From assembly GCA_037176705.1 (NCBI GenBank), contig CM073887.1:58365001-58429000 (forward strand): a stretch of DNA of 64,000 bases. Direction: 5' to 3'. This DNA is from Molossus alvarezi (taxonomy: Eukaryota; Chordata; Mammalia; Chiroptera; Molossidae). Of the stretch, positions 1 through 12,555 are shown in pieces; within the stretch, counting starts at the first letter, position 1, and each line of letters begins with the position of its first letter. A program made the position numbers and the translations under genes. A model generated the notes under the pieces. That model saw nothing but the letters and a program-made list of their open reading frames with translations, was not told the DNA's origin and did no database searches.

Positions 1-182
1 TTTTTTATGCTCTTGAGGCCCTCACTAAGTTCGCTAAGGTTCTCACTAAGTTTATTGAGCATCCTTATAAGCAGTATTTTGAACTCAGCATCTGTTAGGT
101 TGCTTATCTCCATTTCGCTTAGTTCTTTTCTTGGGGTTTTGTTCTGTTCTTTCATTTGGGACCTGTTTCTTTGTCTCTTCAT
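1..182 (-). CDS. LINE ORF1 N-terminus, cut by window edge
   Basis: The minus frame is open from the ATG at 182 to the window edge (about 60 codons) and starts M-K-R-Q-R-N-R-S-Q-M-K-E-Q-N. It is collinear with the N-terminus of the complete ORF1 at 42750 but differs at several residues. Whether the rest is intact cannot be seen. Confidence 0.75.
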   Translation of the reverse strand, partial: MKRQRNRSQMKEQNKTPRKELSEMEISNLTDAEFKILLIRMLNKLSENLSELSEGLKSIK

Positions 183-1044
183 TTTGGCTGCCTCCCTGTG
201 TTTGTTTCTGTGTATTACTTAACGAGCGGTATGGGGCTAGCTGAGACCAAATGCTGCTTGTTTGAAAGAATTCAGGAAAAACCTGAAGCAGGATCCAAGA
301 CAGGCCAAGCCTATGGTTAAGCAAGTGGCAACAGCTGGGTGGGCCTGAAAGTTGGGTGGGGTGGGGCGGGGCCTCAGGGAGTCACCAGGGCGGGGCTACC
401 AGTGTGAGCCAGGTTGCTGGAGTCCCAGATATGGTGGCTGTCTGCCGCCCCCGGGAAGGACTCACCAAAGGAACAAAGGCCTCTGACAGCACTTTTGTCC
501 CAGAGAAAGCCCCCTCTCCAGCCCTCGCTCCAGTGCCAAACAGCTCAGTTCTTCCCTGTATGTCTCTGGCGCCCCTCGAGCTGCCTCCCCTCCGAGCTTA
601 GAGGGAGAGAGTCCGATAAGTCCGTGCGCGGGCCCTTTAAGGAGCTGCCTGGGGCTCCAGCCGCTTCAGCCTCCCTGAGCCTCAGTTCCTGCTGGTTTTT
701 CCAGCCAGAAGTTATGGGGATTCTCTTCCTGGCACTGGAACCCTGAGCGGGACACTTGGTGTGGGACGGGGACCCCTCAGTCCTCAGGGAGGACCTTCCC
801 AGCCGTCGTGTCCTCCTGATTTTTATCCGCCACACGTGGTTGTGGGACCAGCCAGTCCCGCCGCCGCCCCTCCTACCGGTCTCGATGTGGCTGCTGCTTT
901 AATTCCGTAGTTGTACGACTTCCATTCAGCTTGATTTCAGGCGGTTTTGAATGATGGTTGTTCTGTAGTTTAGTTGTAACTTTGATGTGGTTGTGGGAGG
1001 ACTCGATACCGAGTTTACCTACGCCGCCATCTTGACCGGAAGTC
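1..1044 (-). mobile_element. ORF1-only LINE (HAL1-like), 5' part, copy A
   Basis: Read on the minus strand this is the same element as 41853-42945: the 5' end is at 1044 (gacttccggtcaagatggcg), then a GC-rich 5' UTR of about 860 bp, then the start of ORF1 at 182. The window edge cuts it inside ORF1. The YY1-like motif caagatggcggc near the 5' end is intact. It sits next to a Tigger-like remnant (1055-1341), which it probably interrupted. Confidence 0.9.
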
Positions 1045-1054
1045 TGTGTTTGTT

Positions 1055-1341
1055 TTTTAATTGAAGGTTTATGGCAACCCTGCTTTGAGCAAGTCAATTG
1101 GTGCTGTTTCTCCAACAGGCTCAGATGATGATTCAGTTTTTAGCAGTAAAGTATTTTTAATTAAGTTACGTACATTGGGTATTATTTTGTTTTGTTTTAG
1201 ACATAATGCTATTGCATTTAAGAGACAACAGTGTCATGTAAACATAATTTTTATGCACACTAGGAAACAAAAAATTTGTGTGACTCGCTTTATTGCGGTG
1301 GTCTGGAACCAAACTGCAACATCCCTGAGGTCTGCCTGTAC
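1055..1341 (+). mobile_element. Tigger-like DNA transposon fragment
   Basis: The sequence has the 3' part of a Tigger1-like (pogo/TcMar) element: tttatggcaaccctgc, then gacataatgctattgca, then gcggtggtctggaacc, ending in aggtctgcctgta. The 5' part is missing, displaced by the LINE at 1-1044. Family named from memory. Confidence 0.65.
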
Positions 1342-1853
1342 ATAAAGGTTGTGTGATTCAAAACCCGACATGGATAAGAGTAGCATCCTTGGACCTACAC
1401 AGCTATATCCTCCAGCTATATCCCTCCCCCGTGTGAGTTGTCCATGGGGCAAGAGGACATGTCTTCCAGGAACAGGTGCCACCATCATCCCCATACTTTC
1501 CAGACCACACTCTGGGCTATCCAAGATTCTAGGATTCTCTTTCCAAGCCCAGATTCCATGGACTTCCATTAGATTCTTCCCTCTGTTTGACTGGACTGCC
1601 CATTTGTACCCTCCAGAGGCCAAGGCTGTCGAGGGTGGCTGCTGGCAGAAATTTGGTGAGAGCTTGGACATGCAGGCAGGAGTTTCTATTCCCAGGCAGG
1701 ACAAAGCCATGAGTGGGAAGGGAAGGTGGCAGGCCATGGTCAGGGGACGGGGCTGGCTCTCGCCACGCCATGATCTAGTCCAGAAGTCTGTATTCTTATT
1801 TTCACCCTGACCTTCCCAGTGCTCATGAAGGTATGATTGTGAAGGACAAGAAT

Positions 1854-2101
1854 GGCCCTGGCCAGTGTGGCTCAGCAGTTAGAACGTTGGCCTGCAGACA
1901 AAAAAGTCTCAATTCTGATTAAGGGCATGTACCTCAATTGCAATTTGATTCCCTGGCCCTGGTTGGGATTGTACGGGAGGCATCCAATCCATCTGTCACT
2001 CTCACATCAGTGTTTCTCTCTCTATCTCCCCTTCCCTCCCTCCTACTCTATCTGAAGATAAATGGAAAAATATCCTCTGGAGAGAATTAAAAAAAAAAAA
2101 A
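1854..2101 (+). mobile_element. Ves SINE (long type)
   Basis: It has a tRNA-like head (ctggccagtgtggctcag), a CT-rich block, the tail ctctatctgaagataaatgg, and an A-run. It is flanked by the direct repeat aaggacaagaa, a target-site duplication. Confidence 0.93.
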
Positions 2102-3160
2102 GTAAAGGACAAGAACACAGCCTATTTTGTTTAATAGCTTTTAAATATTTACACATAGTATGTGGGCCTCTTGTCCTAGATCTTGAAAATGTCAGGAACA
2201 GGTCTGCTAAGATGTGCTCCCCTACCTGCCCACCTTCCACCCTGCTTCCATCCCCCGTCTGGGGCCGCTCCACGCAAATCCTGAAACTGCTGGATATTGG
2301 ATATCATTCTGCCTTATGAGCCAGGGCTCGGCCCCGTGGGGAAGCGCCACCAGAGTTCCTCCTGCACCAGAGGAGCTGAACTCTCCTCATCACGGTGTGT
2401 CCCTTAAGGAATTTTCCCCCGTGGAGGTGGAGGGAGATTTACAAGGACCTGTCCTTTTGATCAGTGACTTTTTGTAGAGTGGGCTTGAGAATGCCACTTG
2501 GGAGTGGAGTGCAAAAGGAGCCACGATGGACAGTTGTGCATGTCACACTCTGCCCAAGTCACCACATTTCAGGGGTGCCATTCATACCATACACCACATC
2601 GATTTCTACTGTTGGGGTAACCTGTTGACAAATGTGAAGGAGTGGGAAAGGGACATGTTCTAGTTTGCATAAAGCTGTTGTCTGAGCATGGGCAGGAACA
2701 GGGGCAGATCAGAGAGATGCTCAGGCTCTCTCTTGGGCTTCACCTGCAAACAACTTGGGCAAAAATTGACCAGAGCTTGTTGGGCAGGGAGAGGGGGTTG
2801 AAGGTGCTGGGTTTTTACTTAGCAAGGCTGGTGTGAAAGAGGGTGTCAGGGGGAAATGAATGTCCTGGGAGTGAAACAGAGCCGGGAGCGGGTTAGAGAA
2901 CAAGGGAACACGGAAGTGGGGAATGGGGAGCAGGAGCTGAGAACATTGTGAACGAGAAAACTGTATCCCAGGCAGGGTTGGCTGTCCAGGGGAAGGGTCT
3001 GCAGGTTCAGAGGAAGACACCAGGGATGTGCTCAATGGTGGGAGAGGAAGTGTGAGCAAAACCACCAATTTCCAGAAGATTCTACACCATTATTTGAGAG
3101 GATGTTTGTCCTAGACGCTTAGACTGAGCCACCTCAGGGGAAGCAAGCTCAGAGGGAGTG

Positions 3161-3390
3161 GTTGAGAGCAGAGTCAGACACACCAGGCTGCCTGGGTTCC
3201 CATCCCAACTCCAGCACTTCCTTGCTGTGCAACCTTGAGCAAGTCTCTCAGCCTCTCTGTGCCTCCATTTCCACTTATGTAAAATGAGCAGAAACACAGT
3301 CCTACCTCACAGGGCAAGAGAACCGAGTGAGATGGATTCATGTGAAAAATTTAGAACAGTACTTGATACTGAGCAAGCTATGGGTAAGCC
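3161..3390 (+). mobile_element. MIR SINE
   Basis: The core reads ggctgcctgggttcccat, then gcaaccttgagcaagtctct, then cctccatttccacttatgta, the order expected of a sense MIR. Confidence 0.8.
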
Positions 3391-3614
3391 AAATCTCCAC
3401 CCCAAAGGTGCTCCTTTTGAAAACATGTATAAGTTTTTCATCATGGAAACTCCAGCAGCACCTGAGGAAGTGGTGTGAGCTCTGAGGTCCCTCTTTATTT
3501 CCCCCCTCGCTCTGCTGATAACTGCCACTAACTCAGCGTGCCTCTTAGAACCTCCCTCCCACAGTCCTCCTTTGGGTAGAAGCCTGAGCAGTGGTTCCAG
3601 CTTGATGTGAGCCT

Positions 3615-4217
3615 AGAGCAGTAATACAATACTACAGACTGGGTGCCTTAGAACAACAAACACTTGTCGTCTCACAGTCCGGAGGCCCGAAGTTCCCATC
3701 CAGGTGTGAGCAGGGCTGCGCTCCCTCTGTAGGCACTCAGGCAGGGTCCTTCCTGCCTCTTCCAGCTCCTGTGGCTGTCGACAGTCCTGGGTGTTCTTAC
3801 CTTCTCTGCCCTCCACTCCAATACCCTATCTTCACATGACCATCTTCTTAAATTAGTTTTTTTAAATGGTTTTTATGGATATTTTAGAGAGAGAGAAACA
3901 TCGATCCGCTGCCTCCTGCACACCCCCTGCTGGGGATTGAGCCTGTAACCTGGGCATGTGCCCCGACCAGGAATCGAACTGGGTCCTCCCAGTCCATGGG
4001 ACGATGCTCAGTCCACTGAGACACACCAGCCGAGCGTGCCATCTTCTTAAAAGGACACCGCTCATGTTGGATTAGGGCCCACCTTACTCCAGTTTGACCT
4101 CATTTTAAACAATTACATCTGCATTGACCCTATATCCAAATAAGGTCACATTGCGAGGTCCTAGGAGTTAGGACATCAGCATATCTTTAGGAGGGGACAC
4201 AATTCAGTTCATAACAC
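3615..4217 (+). mobile_element. MLT1 LTR, split by a SINE
   Basis: This is a solo LTR of the old ERVL-MaLR class: actacagactgggtgcctta at the left, ttggattagggcccacctta in the middle, and ggggacacaattcagttcat near the right end. A Ves SINE (about 3842-4042) interrupts it at tcttctt. No coding region. Confidence 0.85.
3842..4042 (-). mobile_element. Ves SINE (short type) inside MLT1
   Basis: The minus-strand copy has its head at the right (agacacaccagccgag) and the internal text gcctcctgcacaccccctgc. The direct repeat ccatcttcttaaa occurs on both sides. Confidence 0.9.
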
Positions 4218-4738
4218 CTCCCAAGTAAACCTCTTGCACCTGAACCTTTGGGGCTTCCCAAATTAAGACACACACACGCCCAGCACAACCACTAGGGCCT
4301 CTCATTGCCAAGGGTGAGGGCTCAGTTAGTTGTCTTTGAGTTCCTGTTGGTAAAGGCAGAGCTGTTGCTTCACCTGGGCCCTCCCCTTCGCTCTGCCATC
4401 TACTAGCCCTGCCCAGGCTTGTCCTAGGTCACCCCTTGCTCCGTCCAGCCATAGGCAGGCTCAGTCTCTGGAATCCACTTGTGTGGAGCTGAGGGCCATG
4501 ACATGATCTCACCAGCCATTGGCAGGTGAGATCCATGGACACACCGGCTCCAAGTGTCTTAGAATCCACAGGCTCAGATGCCAAAAGGATGCCACTAGCC
4601 TGGGTGGGCAGTGCCTTATAATCCAACATCTTGTTTCTTTTCTCAACATCATTGAAATCCATTTGTGTATTTGTAATTATTGAGCACCTACTGTGTGCAG
4701 GGAAACAGGTGACTGGGGACACTGCAATGAAGATGACA

Positions 4739-4992
4739 AGGCCCTGGCCAGTTTGGCTCAGCGGCTAGAGTGTTGGCCCGTGGGCCAATGACTCACAGGT
4801 TCAACTCCAGCCAAGGGCATGTACCTCGGTTTCAGTTAATCCTGGCCCGGGTCAGGGTCGTGGGGGAGGTAACCAGTCAGTGTGTTTCTCTCTCATGGAT
4901 GTTTCTCTCTCTCTCTTCCTTCCTCCCTCCTTCCCACTCTATCTGAAGACAAATGGAAAAATATCCTCAGGTGAGAATAACAAAACAAAAAA
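4739..4992 (+). mobile_element. Ves SINE (long type)
   Basis: Head ctggccagtttggctcagcg, CT-rich block, tail tatctgaagacaaatggaaa and an A-rich end (aataacaaaacaaaaaaaa). Confidence 0.92.
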
Positions 4993-5395
4993 AACTCCAT
5001 CTGGTAGGGGAGACAGACATGAACAATAAACATGATAAACAATAAACTACTCAGGAAGTGGGAGATAGTAAGCAAATGCATAATATGGGACATGACAACA
5101 TGCTCTCTGGGGACAAAACAGCACAAGAGGACAAGTGATGTGCAGATGGTGGTTAGTCTAAGTCAGGCAATCAGGGAAGGCTCCTCAAAAGGGTGGCATT
5201 GCCACAGAGAAGGAGGGAGCCAGGCAGAAGTTTGGGGAAGAACATTCTTGACAGAGGGAACAGCAGCAGCTCACCTACGTGGCATGTTCAGGCCCTTTCC
5301 AGGTTTTCCCATTTTTTATTTGTCTTTTCTTTCCCACTTGGCTTCCTAGTTAAAGTGCCTTTTGGAAAAAGCCTAACCCAGCTAATCAGCAATGC

Positions 5396-5524
5396 CGTCG
5401 AAGATTTTATCAGTCTGTGCACCCCAGCATTGTTTATAAAAATAGAACAAAACTGGAAGCAACTGGTCACCATATGGTCTCTCCATAAGATGGAATATCA
5501 TGTCATCATTAAAAACCATCTGTT
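5396..5524 (+). mobile_element. Old L1 fragment
   Basis: The text ccagcattgtttataaaaat and gatggaatatcatgtcatca is typical of the sense 3' region of mammalian L1. Confidence 0.65.
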
Positions 5525-5525
5525 G

Positions 5526-5697
5526 GGCTCTGGCCAGTGAGGTTCAGTTTGTTGCATCGTCCCGTACACCAAAAGGTGGCAGGTTTAATTCCTGGTCAGG
5601 GCACATACCCAGGTGGCATGTTTGATCTCCAGTCAGAGCCTCTCTCTCACATTGATGTTTCTCTCTCCCCCCCCCCCTCCTCTCTTAAAAACAAAAT
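5526..5697 (+). mobile_element. Ves-related SINE (about 170-bp type)
   Basis: Head ctggccagtgaggttcagtt, internal aattcctggtcagggcacat, CT/C-rich end. Flanked by aaaccatctgttg and aaatcatctgttg. Confidence 0.85.
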
Positions 5698-5740
5698 CAT
5701 CTGTTGAGAGAGTATTTAAGGATGTGGGGAAATGGAATTG

Positions 5741-6006
5741 ATTTTTTTTTTTTTATCCTCACCCGAGGACATTTTTGCATTCATCTTCATTCATCTTCAG
5801 ATGGAGCGAGAGGGAGAGAGGGAGGAAGAGAGAGAGAGAGAAACATTGATGTGAGAGAGACACATCAACTGGCTGCCACCCACACGACCCTTACCTGGTC
5901 CGGGGACAAACTGCAACCGAGGCACGTGCCCTTAGCGGGAACCACACCTGGGACTCTCTGGACTGCAGGCTGACGCTCTAACCACTGAGCAAAACTGGTC
6001 AGGGCT
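5741..6006 (-). mobile_element. Ves SINE (long type)
   Basis: A T-run, atcctcacccgaggacattt and a GA-rich block come first, with the head at the right (gagcaaaactggtcagggc). Direct repeat ggaattga on both sides. Confidence 0.92.
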
Positions 6007-6045
6007 GGAATTGAGTTTTTGAAAAGGAGTCAAGGTGAGATAAAC

Positions 6046-6401
6046 CTCTGTCTTAGTTTGCTCAGGTTGACATTACAAAATATCATAGACTTGTTGGCCT
6101 AAACAACAGAAATCTATTTTTTTCACAGTTCTGGAGGCTGGAAGTCTACAACAGGGTGCCAGCACGGTCCTGGTCTGGTGAGGGCCCACTTCCTGGTCCT
6201 CACATGCTGGGGAGAGAGAGTAAGCTCTCTGGTGTCTCTTCTTATAAGGACACGACTCCCATTGTGGGGTCCCCACTCTGATGACCTCATTTAGCCTTTA
6301 TTTCTTGCATAAAGCCCCACCTCCTAATACTGTCACTTTGGGGGTTAGGTTTTCAACACATGAATTTGTGGGGGAGGGACACAATTCAGTTCACAGCAGC
6401 T
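6046..6401 (+). mobile_element. MLT1 LTR
   Basis: Contains cagttctggaggctggaagt, tcttcttataaggacacgac, then gacacaattcagttcaca. Solo LTR without coding sequence. Confidence 0.82.
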
Positions 6402-7038
6402 TATGGTCTCAAGTGTGGCCCTTACGTAGTGGAAGTCAGCAATATTTATTTTCTTGATACTTCTCTATATTGTCAAATATTTTTATGATGAGCACAATTT
6501 ACTTTTAGAATCAATTTACAAGTTTAGAATCTAAACTTGTCTTAGAGGAGAAAAGATTTTTGGTCACTCAGACCAGGAGATGGGGAGGAAAGGCGGGAGA
6601 ATGAGAGTATCTGGGTTCTCTTAATTTATATAATCCAGAAAGAGTCCATACCGAAATAAATAGATAGACTGATGGATGATTGATTGGTATAGCAATCAGG
6701 AATGATAGTTTTTTGTTGTTAAATAAAAATAAATAAATGAAGAGACCAATCTTTACAGAAGAATCCCATGTAATATATGTGGATACTCCCCCTCCAGAAA
6801 TGGAGTCTCCCCACACTCGGAGGGTGGGCTGGACCTAATGACTCCCTTCCAAAGAATCGAGATGTCTTTGTTTTACAGTGGGAAGTCCTAGCTGATGCCA
6901 CCTTAACCAAGGTGATATCCCCAGTGGGTGTATGATCATGCGACCTTTGATTTGATGTGATGAGGAGGCAACTTCACCTCTGGTTTTCTTCCCTAAGACT
7001 CATAACCGCAGTTTAATCATGATCAAAACATCAGACAA

Positions 7039-7272
7039 ACCTGGCCGGTTTGGCTCAGCTGTTAGAGCGTTGGCCTGCGATCTGGAGAGACCCGGGTTCA
7101 GTTCCCACTAAGGGCACGTACCTCGTTTGCAGTTTGTCCCCGGCCCTGGTTGGGTCGTGTGGGTGGCAGCCACTCGATGTGTCCTTTTCACATCAATATT
7201 TCTCTCTCTCCCTCCCACTCTATCTGAACAAAATATCGAAAAATGTCCTTGGGTGAGGATAAAAAAAAAAAA
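7039..7272 (+). mobile_element. Ves SINE (long type)
   Basis: Head ctggccggtttggctcagct, tail gtgaggataaaaaaaaaaaa. Perfect target duplication atcagacaaacc. The flanks (6820-7036 and 7273-7480) look like one older interspersed repeat that I cannot name. Confidence 0.94.
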
Positions 7273-7794
7273 TCAGACAAACCCAGATTGGAGAGTATTC
7301 TGCAGGATACCTGGCCAGTCTCATTCGAGGCTGTCAAGGTCATGAAAAACAAGGACAGACTGAGAAACTGTCACAGACCAGAGGACTCAATGCAATGTGG
7401 GATCCTGGATGTAGTTCTGGGACAGAAAAGGGATGTTAATGGGAAAACTGAGGAAATGCAAATAAAGTCTGGAGTTTAGTTTTTCAGTAACCTATGAGGG
7501 AGAGATTACTGTCCCCCATTTTACAATACATCTCAAGGCTGAGAGAGATGCCTGAGGTTTCCCAGCCCAGGAGTGGCAGTGCCAAGATGTGAGCCCTGGT
7601 TTCCTCTTTCCTGTGCCCTGAGCTGGGCCCAGAGAACTAGATATGGAAGGAGGGAGAGAGAGAAAAGGTGGGGGAGAGGCGGTGGGAGGGGGAGGGAAAG
7701 AGAACAGCTTAACTTGTAAAGAAGTCATTTCTTTAAACTCACACTAAAGTCTGGGACAGGAAAGATAGAAGGTTGGGAGCACGAGAGCCCAACT

Positions 7795-8309
7795 CAGCTT
7801 CTTTTTCTTTGCAGTTGCACTGAGGTATAGTTGGCATGCAGCACTATAAGTTTAAGGCGTACAACATAATGACCAGACATACATATTGCATACTGATTGC
7901 CACAGTAAGTTTAGTTAACATCCATTAGCTCATAGTTTCCAAAAAAAAATGGTTAACTTACTTAAGATGAGCACTCTGAGCATCCACTCTCTTAGCTACT
8001 TTCCAGTATCCTAGACAGGAGTGGTGACTATAGTCACCATGCTGTACATTGCATCCCCAGGACCGACTCATCTGTTCTCGAAGTGTGTACCTTTGACCAC
8101 CTTCACCCAGTTCCCCCACTCCTGCCTCTGGTAACCACAAATCAGATCTCTTTTTCTAAGAGTTTGGTTTCTTTTGATTTCACACATAGATGAAGTTATA
8201 CAGTATTAGTCTTTGTCTGGTTTATTTCACTTAATATAATGCCCTCAAGGTTCATCCAGGTTGTCGCAACTTGCAGGGTTTGCTTCTTTCTTATGGCTGA
8301 TAGTATCCC

Positions 8310-8395
<86 letters not shown>

Positions 8396-8740
8396 TGAGA
8401 GAGACATTTTCTTTATCCATTCATTCATTAGTGGATATTTAGGTTGTTTCCATTCTCTTGGCTATTTTGAATAATGCTGCATTGAACATGGGGTACAGAT
8501 ATCTTTTAAATTTAGTGTTTTTGTTACCTTTGAATAAATATCTAGAAGTGTAATTACTGGATCATATGGCAGTTCTGTTTTTAATTTTTTGAGGAAATGC
8601 CATACTGTTTTCCATAGTTGCTGAACCAACTTAGAACACCACCAACAGTGCACGAAGGTTCCCCTTTCTCCACATCCTCGCCAACCCTTGTCTGTCCTTG
8701 TTGGTGATGGTCACTCCCAGCAAGCACAATGTGATACCCG
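7795..8740 (-). mobile_element. Old L1, 3' region
   Basis: Read on the + strand it shows the complement of an L1 3' end: ttcatccaggttgtcgcaac, cttatggctgatagtatccc, gaataatgctgcattgaaca, ctggatcatatggcagttct. It contains a (GT)n(GA)n expansion. Confidence 0.85.
8313..8391. repeat. (GT)n(GA)n compound microsatellite
   Basis: About 22 GT units are followed directly by about 17 GA units inside the L1 remnant. Confidence 0.97.
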
Positions 8741-9333
8741 ACTGTTCCGCCTCAGAGGCTCCAAACCTCGTGAGCCACAGACGACTTTGTCGTCTGATGA
8801 TTTTAAAGGCTTAAATTAAAAGAGATGAGATGACAAAGGAAGCCAAATATATTGAAATTGTTACCCAAATATTTTTTAAAAACAGGTTTGTGATGTCATT
8901 TTAGAATTTATAACACATTGCCAATAGACCTGGTGAGGGGTCAGAGAACTGTCATTTCATGAGAGTATTTAGCTGAAAAGAACTGGTGAGCTGGATGTGA
9001 TTTCTGTGGGTGCGAGCATCGCGGCTCTGTCCAGACTGCTGCCGTTTGCTGCCTCCCTTCATCATGGAAGGACATGTCCATTTTCTGTGGAAATGTGGGA
9101 AGCGAGGGATTAACTTTTTTCTATACAAATTCACAGACTCATTGAATTCTAACCTCAGGAGCCCCAAGGATTCCCCCCAACCACCAACATTTGAGACTAA
9201 GGGAGTCTCACAAGTGACTTCTTCAGTTGCTGTGTCTCGAAACCCCTCGGAGGAGGTGACAGTTTAGGAGACATGTGTGGTCCTCATGATGAGATTGATG
9301 ACTTTATAAGAAGAGACACCTGAGAACTTTGTG

Positions 9334-9425
9334 TGTGTGTCTCTGTCTCTGTCTCTCTTCCTCCTCCTCTTTCCTGCCTCTCTGATTTTCCCTGTGTTTC
9401 TCTCACTCTCTATTTCTCTCTCTGT
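9334..9425. repeat. CT-rich low-complexity tract
   Basis: Irregular TCTC and TCCTCC sequence with no clear unit. Confidence 0.8.
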
Positions 9426-9597
9426 TAATGTTAATGAAGAAGGCAACAAAATGATGTTTACTTGGTGATTGTAAACCAATGCCCCTTGACAAATGGTCAG
9501 TAATGGTTGGAGCCAATCTTTGCCCTAAGCCCTTTCTCATTCATAGATGTTCTTTGAGGCCCATATCAAAGCATCAGATCTGGGGGACCACAGACCC

Positions 9598-9760
9598 CAC
9601 GTCCATTCAACAAGCCTTCGCTGAGTGTGTCCTGTGTGCAGGAACTCTGCTAGGCACCAAGGATATGCAGTGAACAGAGGAGGCAAAACTTCCTATTTGC
9701 GGGGAGTTGACACTTTAGTGGGGGAAGCAGGTGATCGACAAGATAATCAAGAGGTACATA
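9598..9760 (-). mobile_element. L2 fragment
   Basis: Carries the reverse of the L2 3' end: ttcaacaagccttcgctgag, then a gcaggaactctgctaggcac type sequence. Confidence 0.6.
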
Positions 9761-10186
9761 TTTTTGTATATTTATTTTAATTTATATTTATGTATGTAAA
9801 GGGCAGATAATATCTTAAATAGTTTAGGCTTTGTGGGCTGTGCAGTCTCCATTGTGACTATTGTCTTCTGTATTGGCACATCAACCACAGAGAAAATACA
9901 TGATGAATGGGCTTGGTTGTGCAACAACAAAACCTTAATTTACAAAACAGGTGGCTGTAGTTTGCCAACTCCTGTGTTAGCAAATGATTAAAGTTCAGGA
10001 GAAAAATAAAACAGTAGAGGGGTTGTGGCTCATCAAGGTGAGAGGTTGCAGTTCCAATAAAGACTAACGGAGGTGAGGAGGAGCTATGAAGTCCATGAGG
10101 GCAGAGAAACGGAGGCTGAAGGACAGCCAGTGCAGAGGCCCAGGGGCAGGGGTGAGCTTAGCATTTGTAAGAAGGAGCGAGGCCTC

Positions 10187-10450
10187 CCTGGCCAGTTTGG
10201 CTCAGCGGTCAGAGCATTGGCCTGCAGACCGAAGGGTCTCGGGTTTGGTTCCTGGTCAAGGGTACGTACCCGGGTTGCAGGTTTTATCTCCGTCCCAGTC
10301 AGGGTCATGCGGGAGGCAACCAATCAGTGTGTCTCTCTCACATCAATGTTTCTCTCTCTCTCTCTCCCTCCCTCCATTCCACTCTATCTAAAAAAGCAAT
10401 GGAAAAATATCCTCAGGCGAGGATTAACAACAACAAAACAACAACAAGAC
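10187..10450 (+). mobile_element. Ves SINE (long type)
   Basis: Head ctggccagtttggctcagcg, B-box-like gggtttggttcc, tail gcgaggattaacaacaacaa. Confidence 0.93.
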
Positions 10451-10861
10451 AGCCCGTGGCTGGAAGGGAGTGAGGGCTGGAGGGAGATGAGGAGTACAAG
10501 GATGGTGACAGACATCTCACAGGCACAGAGACACTGTGATGTGTCATTCAAACCGGGACAGTATTGAGAGTAAACGGGAAAAGGAGGACTCAAAAAATAT
10601 TTCACAGGCATTACATGATCTATAATAGGTATAAATGGGGACAGACAGCCTTCCTTGTGGCCACCGTGGGACTTTATCTCTTTCACAGTCAAATCCACCC
10701 CATTTTTATCCCATGTGCTGTGGAATTGGGTGTTCTCCTGAGCTGAGTTACTTTTTTTACATCCTCTATATTTTTTTCTGAATGAACCATGCTAAAAATA
10801 TATATATATATCAGAGGAAAATAAACCATAAAACAGAAGGCACTTAAGGATTTTACTGAGA

Positions 10862-11000
10862 CTCAGCCATTAATTTGTTTGAAGAGTATTTATCGAGCGC
10901 TTGCTAAGCACCAGGCGCCATGCTAGGCACCAGCAATGCTGGAATGATTCAGTCCTTCCCTCCTTTAAGGCTCTCACAGGCCAATTGTTATGAACATAAA
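10862..11000 (-). mobile_element. L2 fragment
   Basis: Contains gagtatttatcgagcgcttg and ccatgctaggcaccagcaat. Confidence 0.55.
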
Positions 11001-11344
11001 GTACTATGTAAGCGCAGCCAAGGGGTGAAATAGGGGGGAAAATCAGTTATAGGCCAGAATAACAGGTCTAGCCCCAGCCATGCCATCCATACCCTTTGTG
11101 AACCAGGCATATACACTGCCTCTCTCAGCCTCAGTTTCCCTGTCCACTAGGTGTGGCAATTATGGGAATCAAGGGGTGTTTTGTCAGCTCAAAAGGGTTC
11201 TACAAAAACTGCCATGGGCGTCCCACCTGCCTCTCCATTCCCAGGAAAACAACCTGATCATTGAAATGTGGGATAAGTACATTTCCCTGTCATTAGTAGT
11301 ATTTAAACAGTCCACCCAAAGGACCTCAGGATTAGATGCATTCA

Positions 11345-11560
11345 CCATGCAACCAACACATAGTGAGCACCTACTGTGTGCCACTTTTTCTGGGCACTGG
11401 GGAGCTGGCATTTTAGGAAGCAAAGAATCTGTAAACAAGTAAATGCGTAAATCAACAACCGATTCAAAGTGTGAAACACCCTGGAAAGAATGAAATGTCT
11501 GTTGTGCTGAAGGGAGGGGAAAGCCTTTTGGTTTGGGGGTCTGGGAAGGTTTCTCTGAGA
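11345..11560 (-). mobile_element. L2 fragment
   Basis: Contains agtgagcacctactgtgtgc, then aagtgtgaaacaccctggaa and aaggtttctctgagaggggc. Confidence 0.6.
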
Positions 11561-12555
11561 GGGGCCTCAGTGGCGCTTAAGGTTGAGTGAAGAGGAGAAA
11601 TCAACCAAGCCAAGATCTAGGGAAAATTGGGCTCTAGGCAGAGGCTCAGAGAACAGAAACAACTAGTTCATTGTGATCTTGACCTTCACATTTTTGGGTA
11701 CCAATTTCTCCATCAGACGTACATGAAATATTCTTTCTCCCCACCTGCCTTATGAGATCCTTATAAGGGTCAGTGAGGAAGTGACATTTGAGAAATACCT
11801 GAAGGAGATGAAGGAGCAAACAAGGAGTTGCCAGGGTGTATCAGTTAGGAAACCTAGGTTATGCTGCAGTAACAAACATCCCCCAGAGTCTCTGGTTTTA
11901 ACAACGAATGTCTTTTCTTACTCACACTAATCTGTCTAGCATAGGTTGGCAGTGGAGGAGAAGGGGGTTGTGCTTAACATAGTCCCTTGGAACCTGGTAG
12001 CTAATGATTGGAGCGGCCACCATATGGAACATTGCCATTTGCTCTCCTAAAAGGAAAGAGAGCCCTAGAGGGTCCCACACTGACAGTTCAATGTTCTGAT
12101 CCAAAAGTGACACAGGTTTTCCACTTACTCCTCATTGGCCCGCACTTATCATGTGGCCCTCAGCCAACCATAGAAAGACCAGGAAGGACCATCCAGACAC
12201 ATCACCGGAAATAGGTAGTGACAAGACTAATGGGGAAGAGAGTTCCCGGCAGTGGAACTCTTAAGCTTTTGGAAGAAAGACAAGACGATCTTGAGAGCAT
12301 ATCCTTCCCAGTATTATTAATTATTTGGACAAGTGAGCAAGTTTCCCAGCCCCTTCCTCCTCCCTGCCCCCAGACTCGCGCACACCCCACCCTGAACTGC
12401 CCAAATAGATGAGACACAGGCAGGGAGGCTGCGTCCTTCACATTCTCTGCTGTTGCAGAATGGCTGTGGCAGCTCCAGTCTTTTTGTTTTGGAAATATAT
12501 TTCCCATTTTACTCCTGAGCAAACCCAGGGAAAGCCCACCTCCTACTTAAAAATG

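Noticed and set aside
1234..1737. 167-codon minus-strand open frame
   Set aside because: Partly overlaps the Tigger remnant; no conserved motif or splice context.
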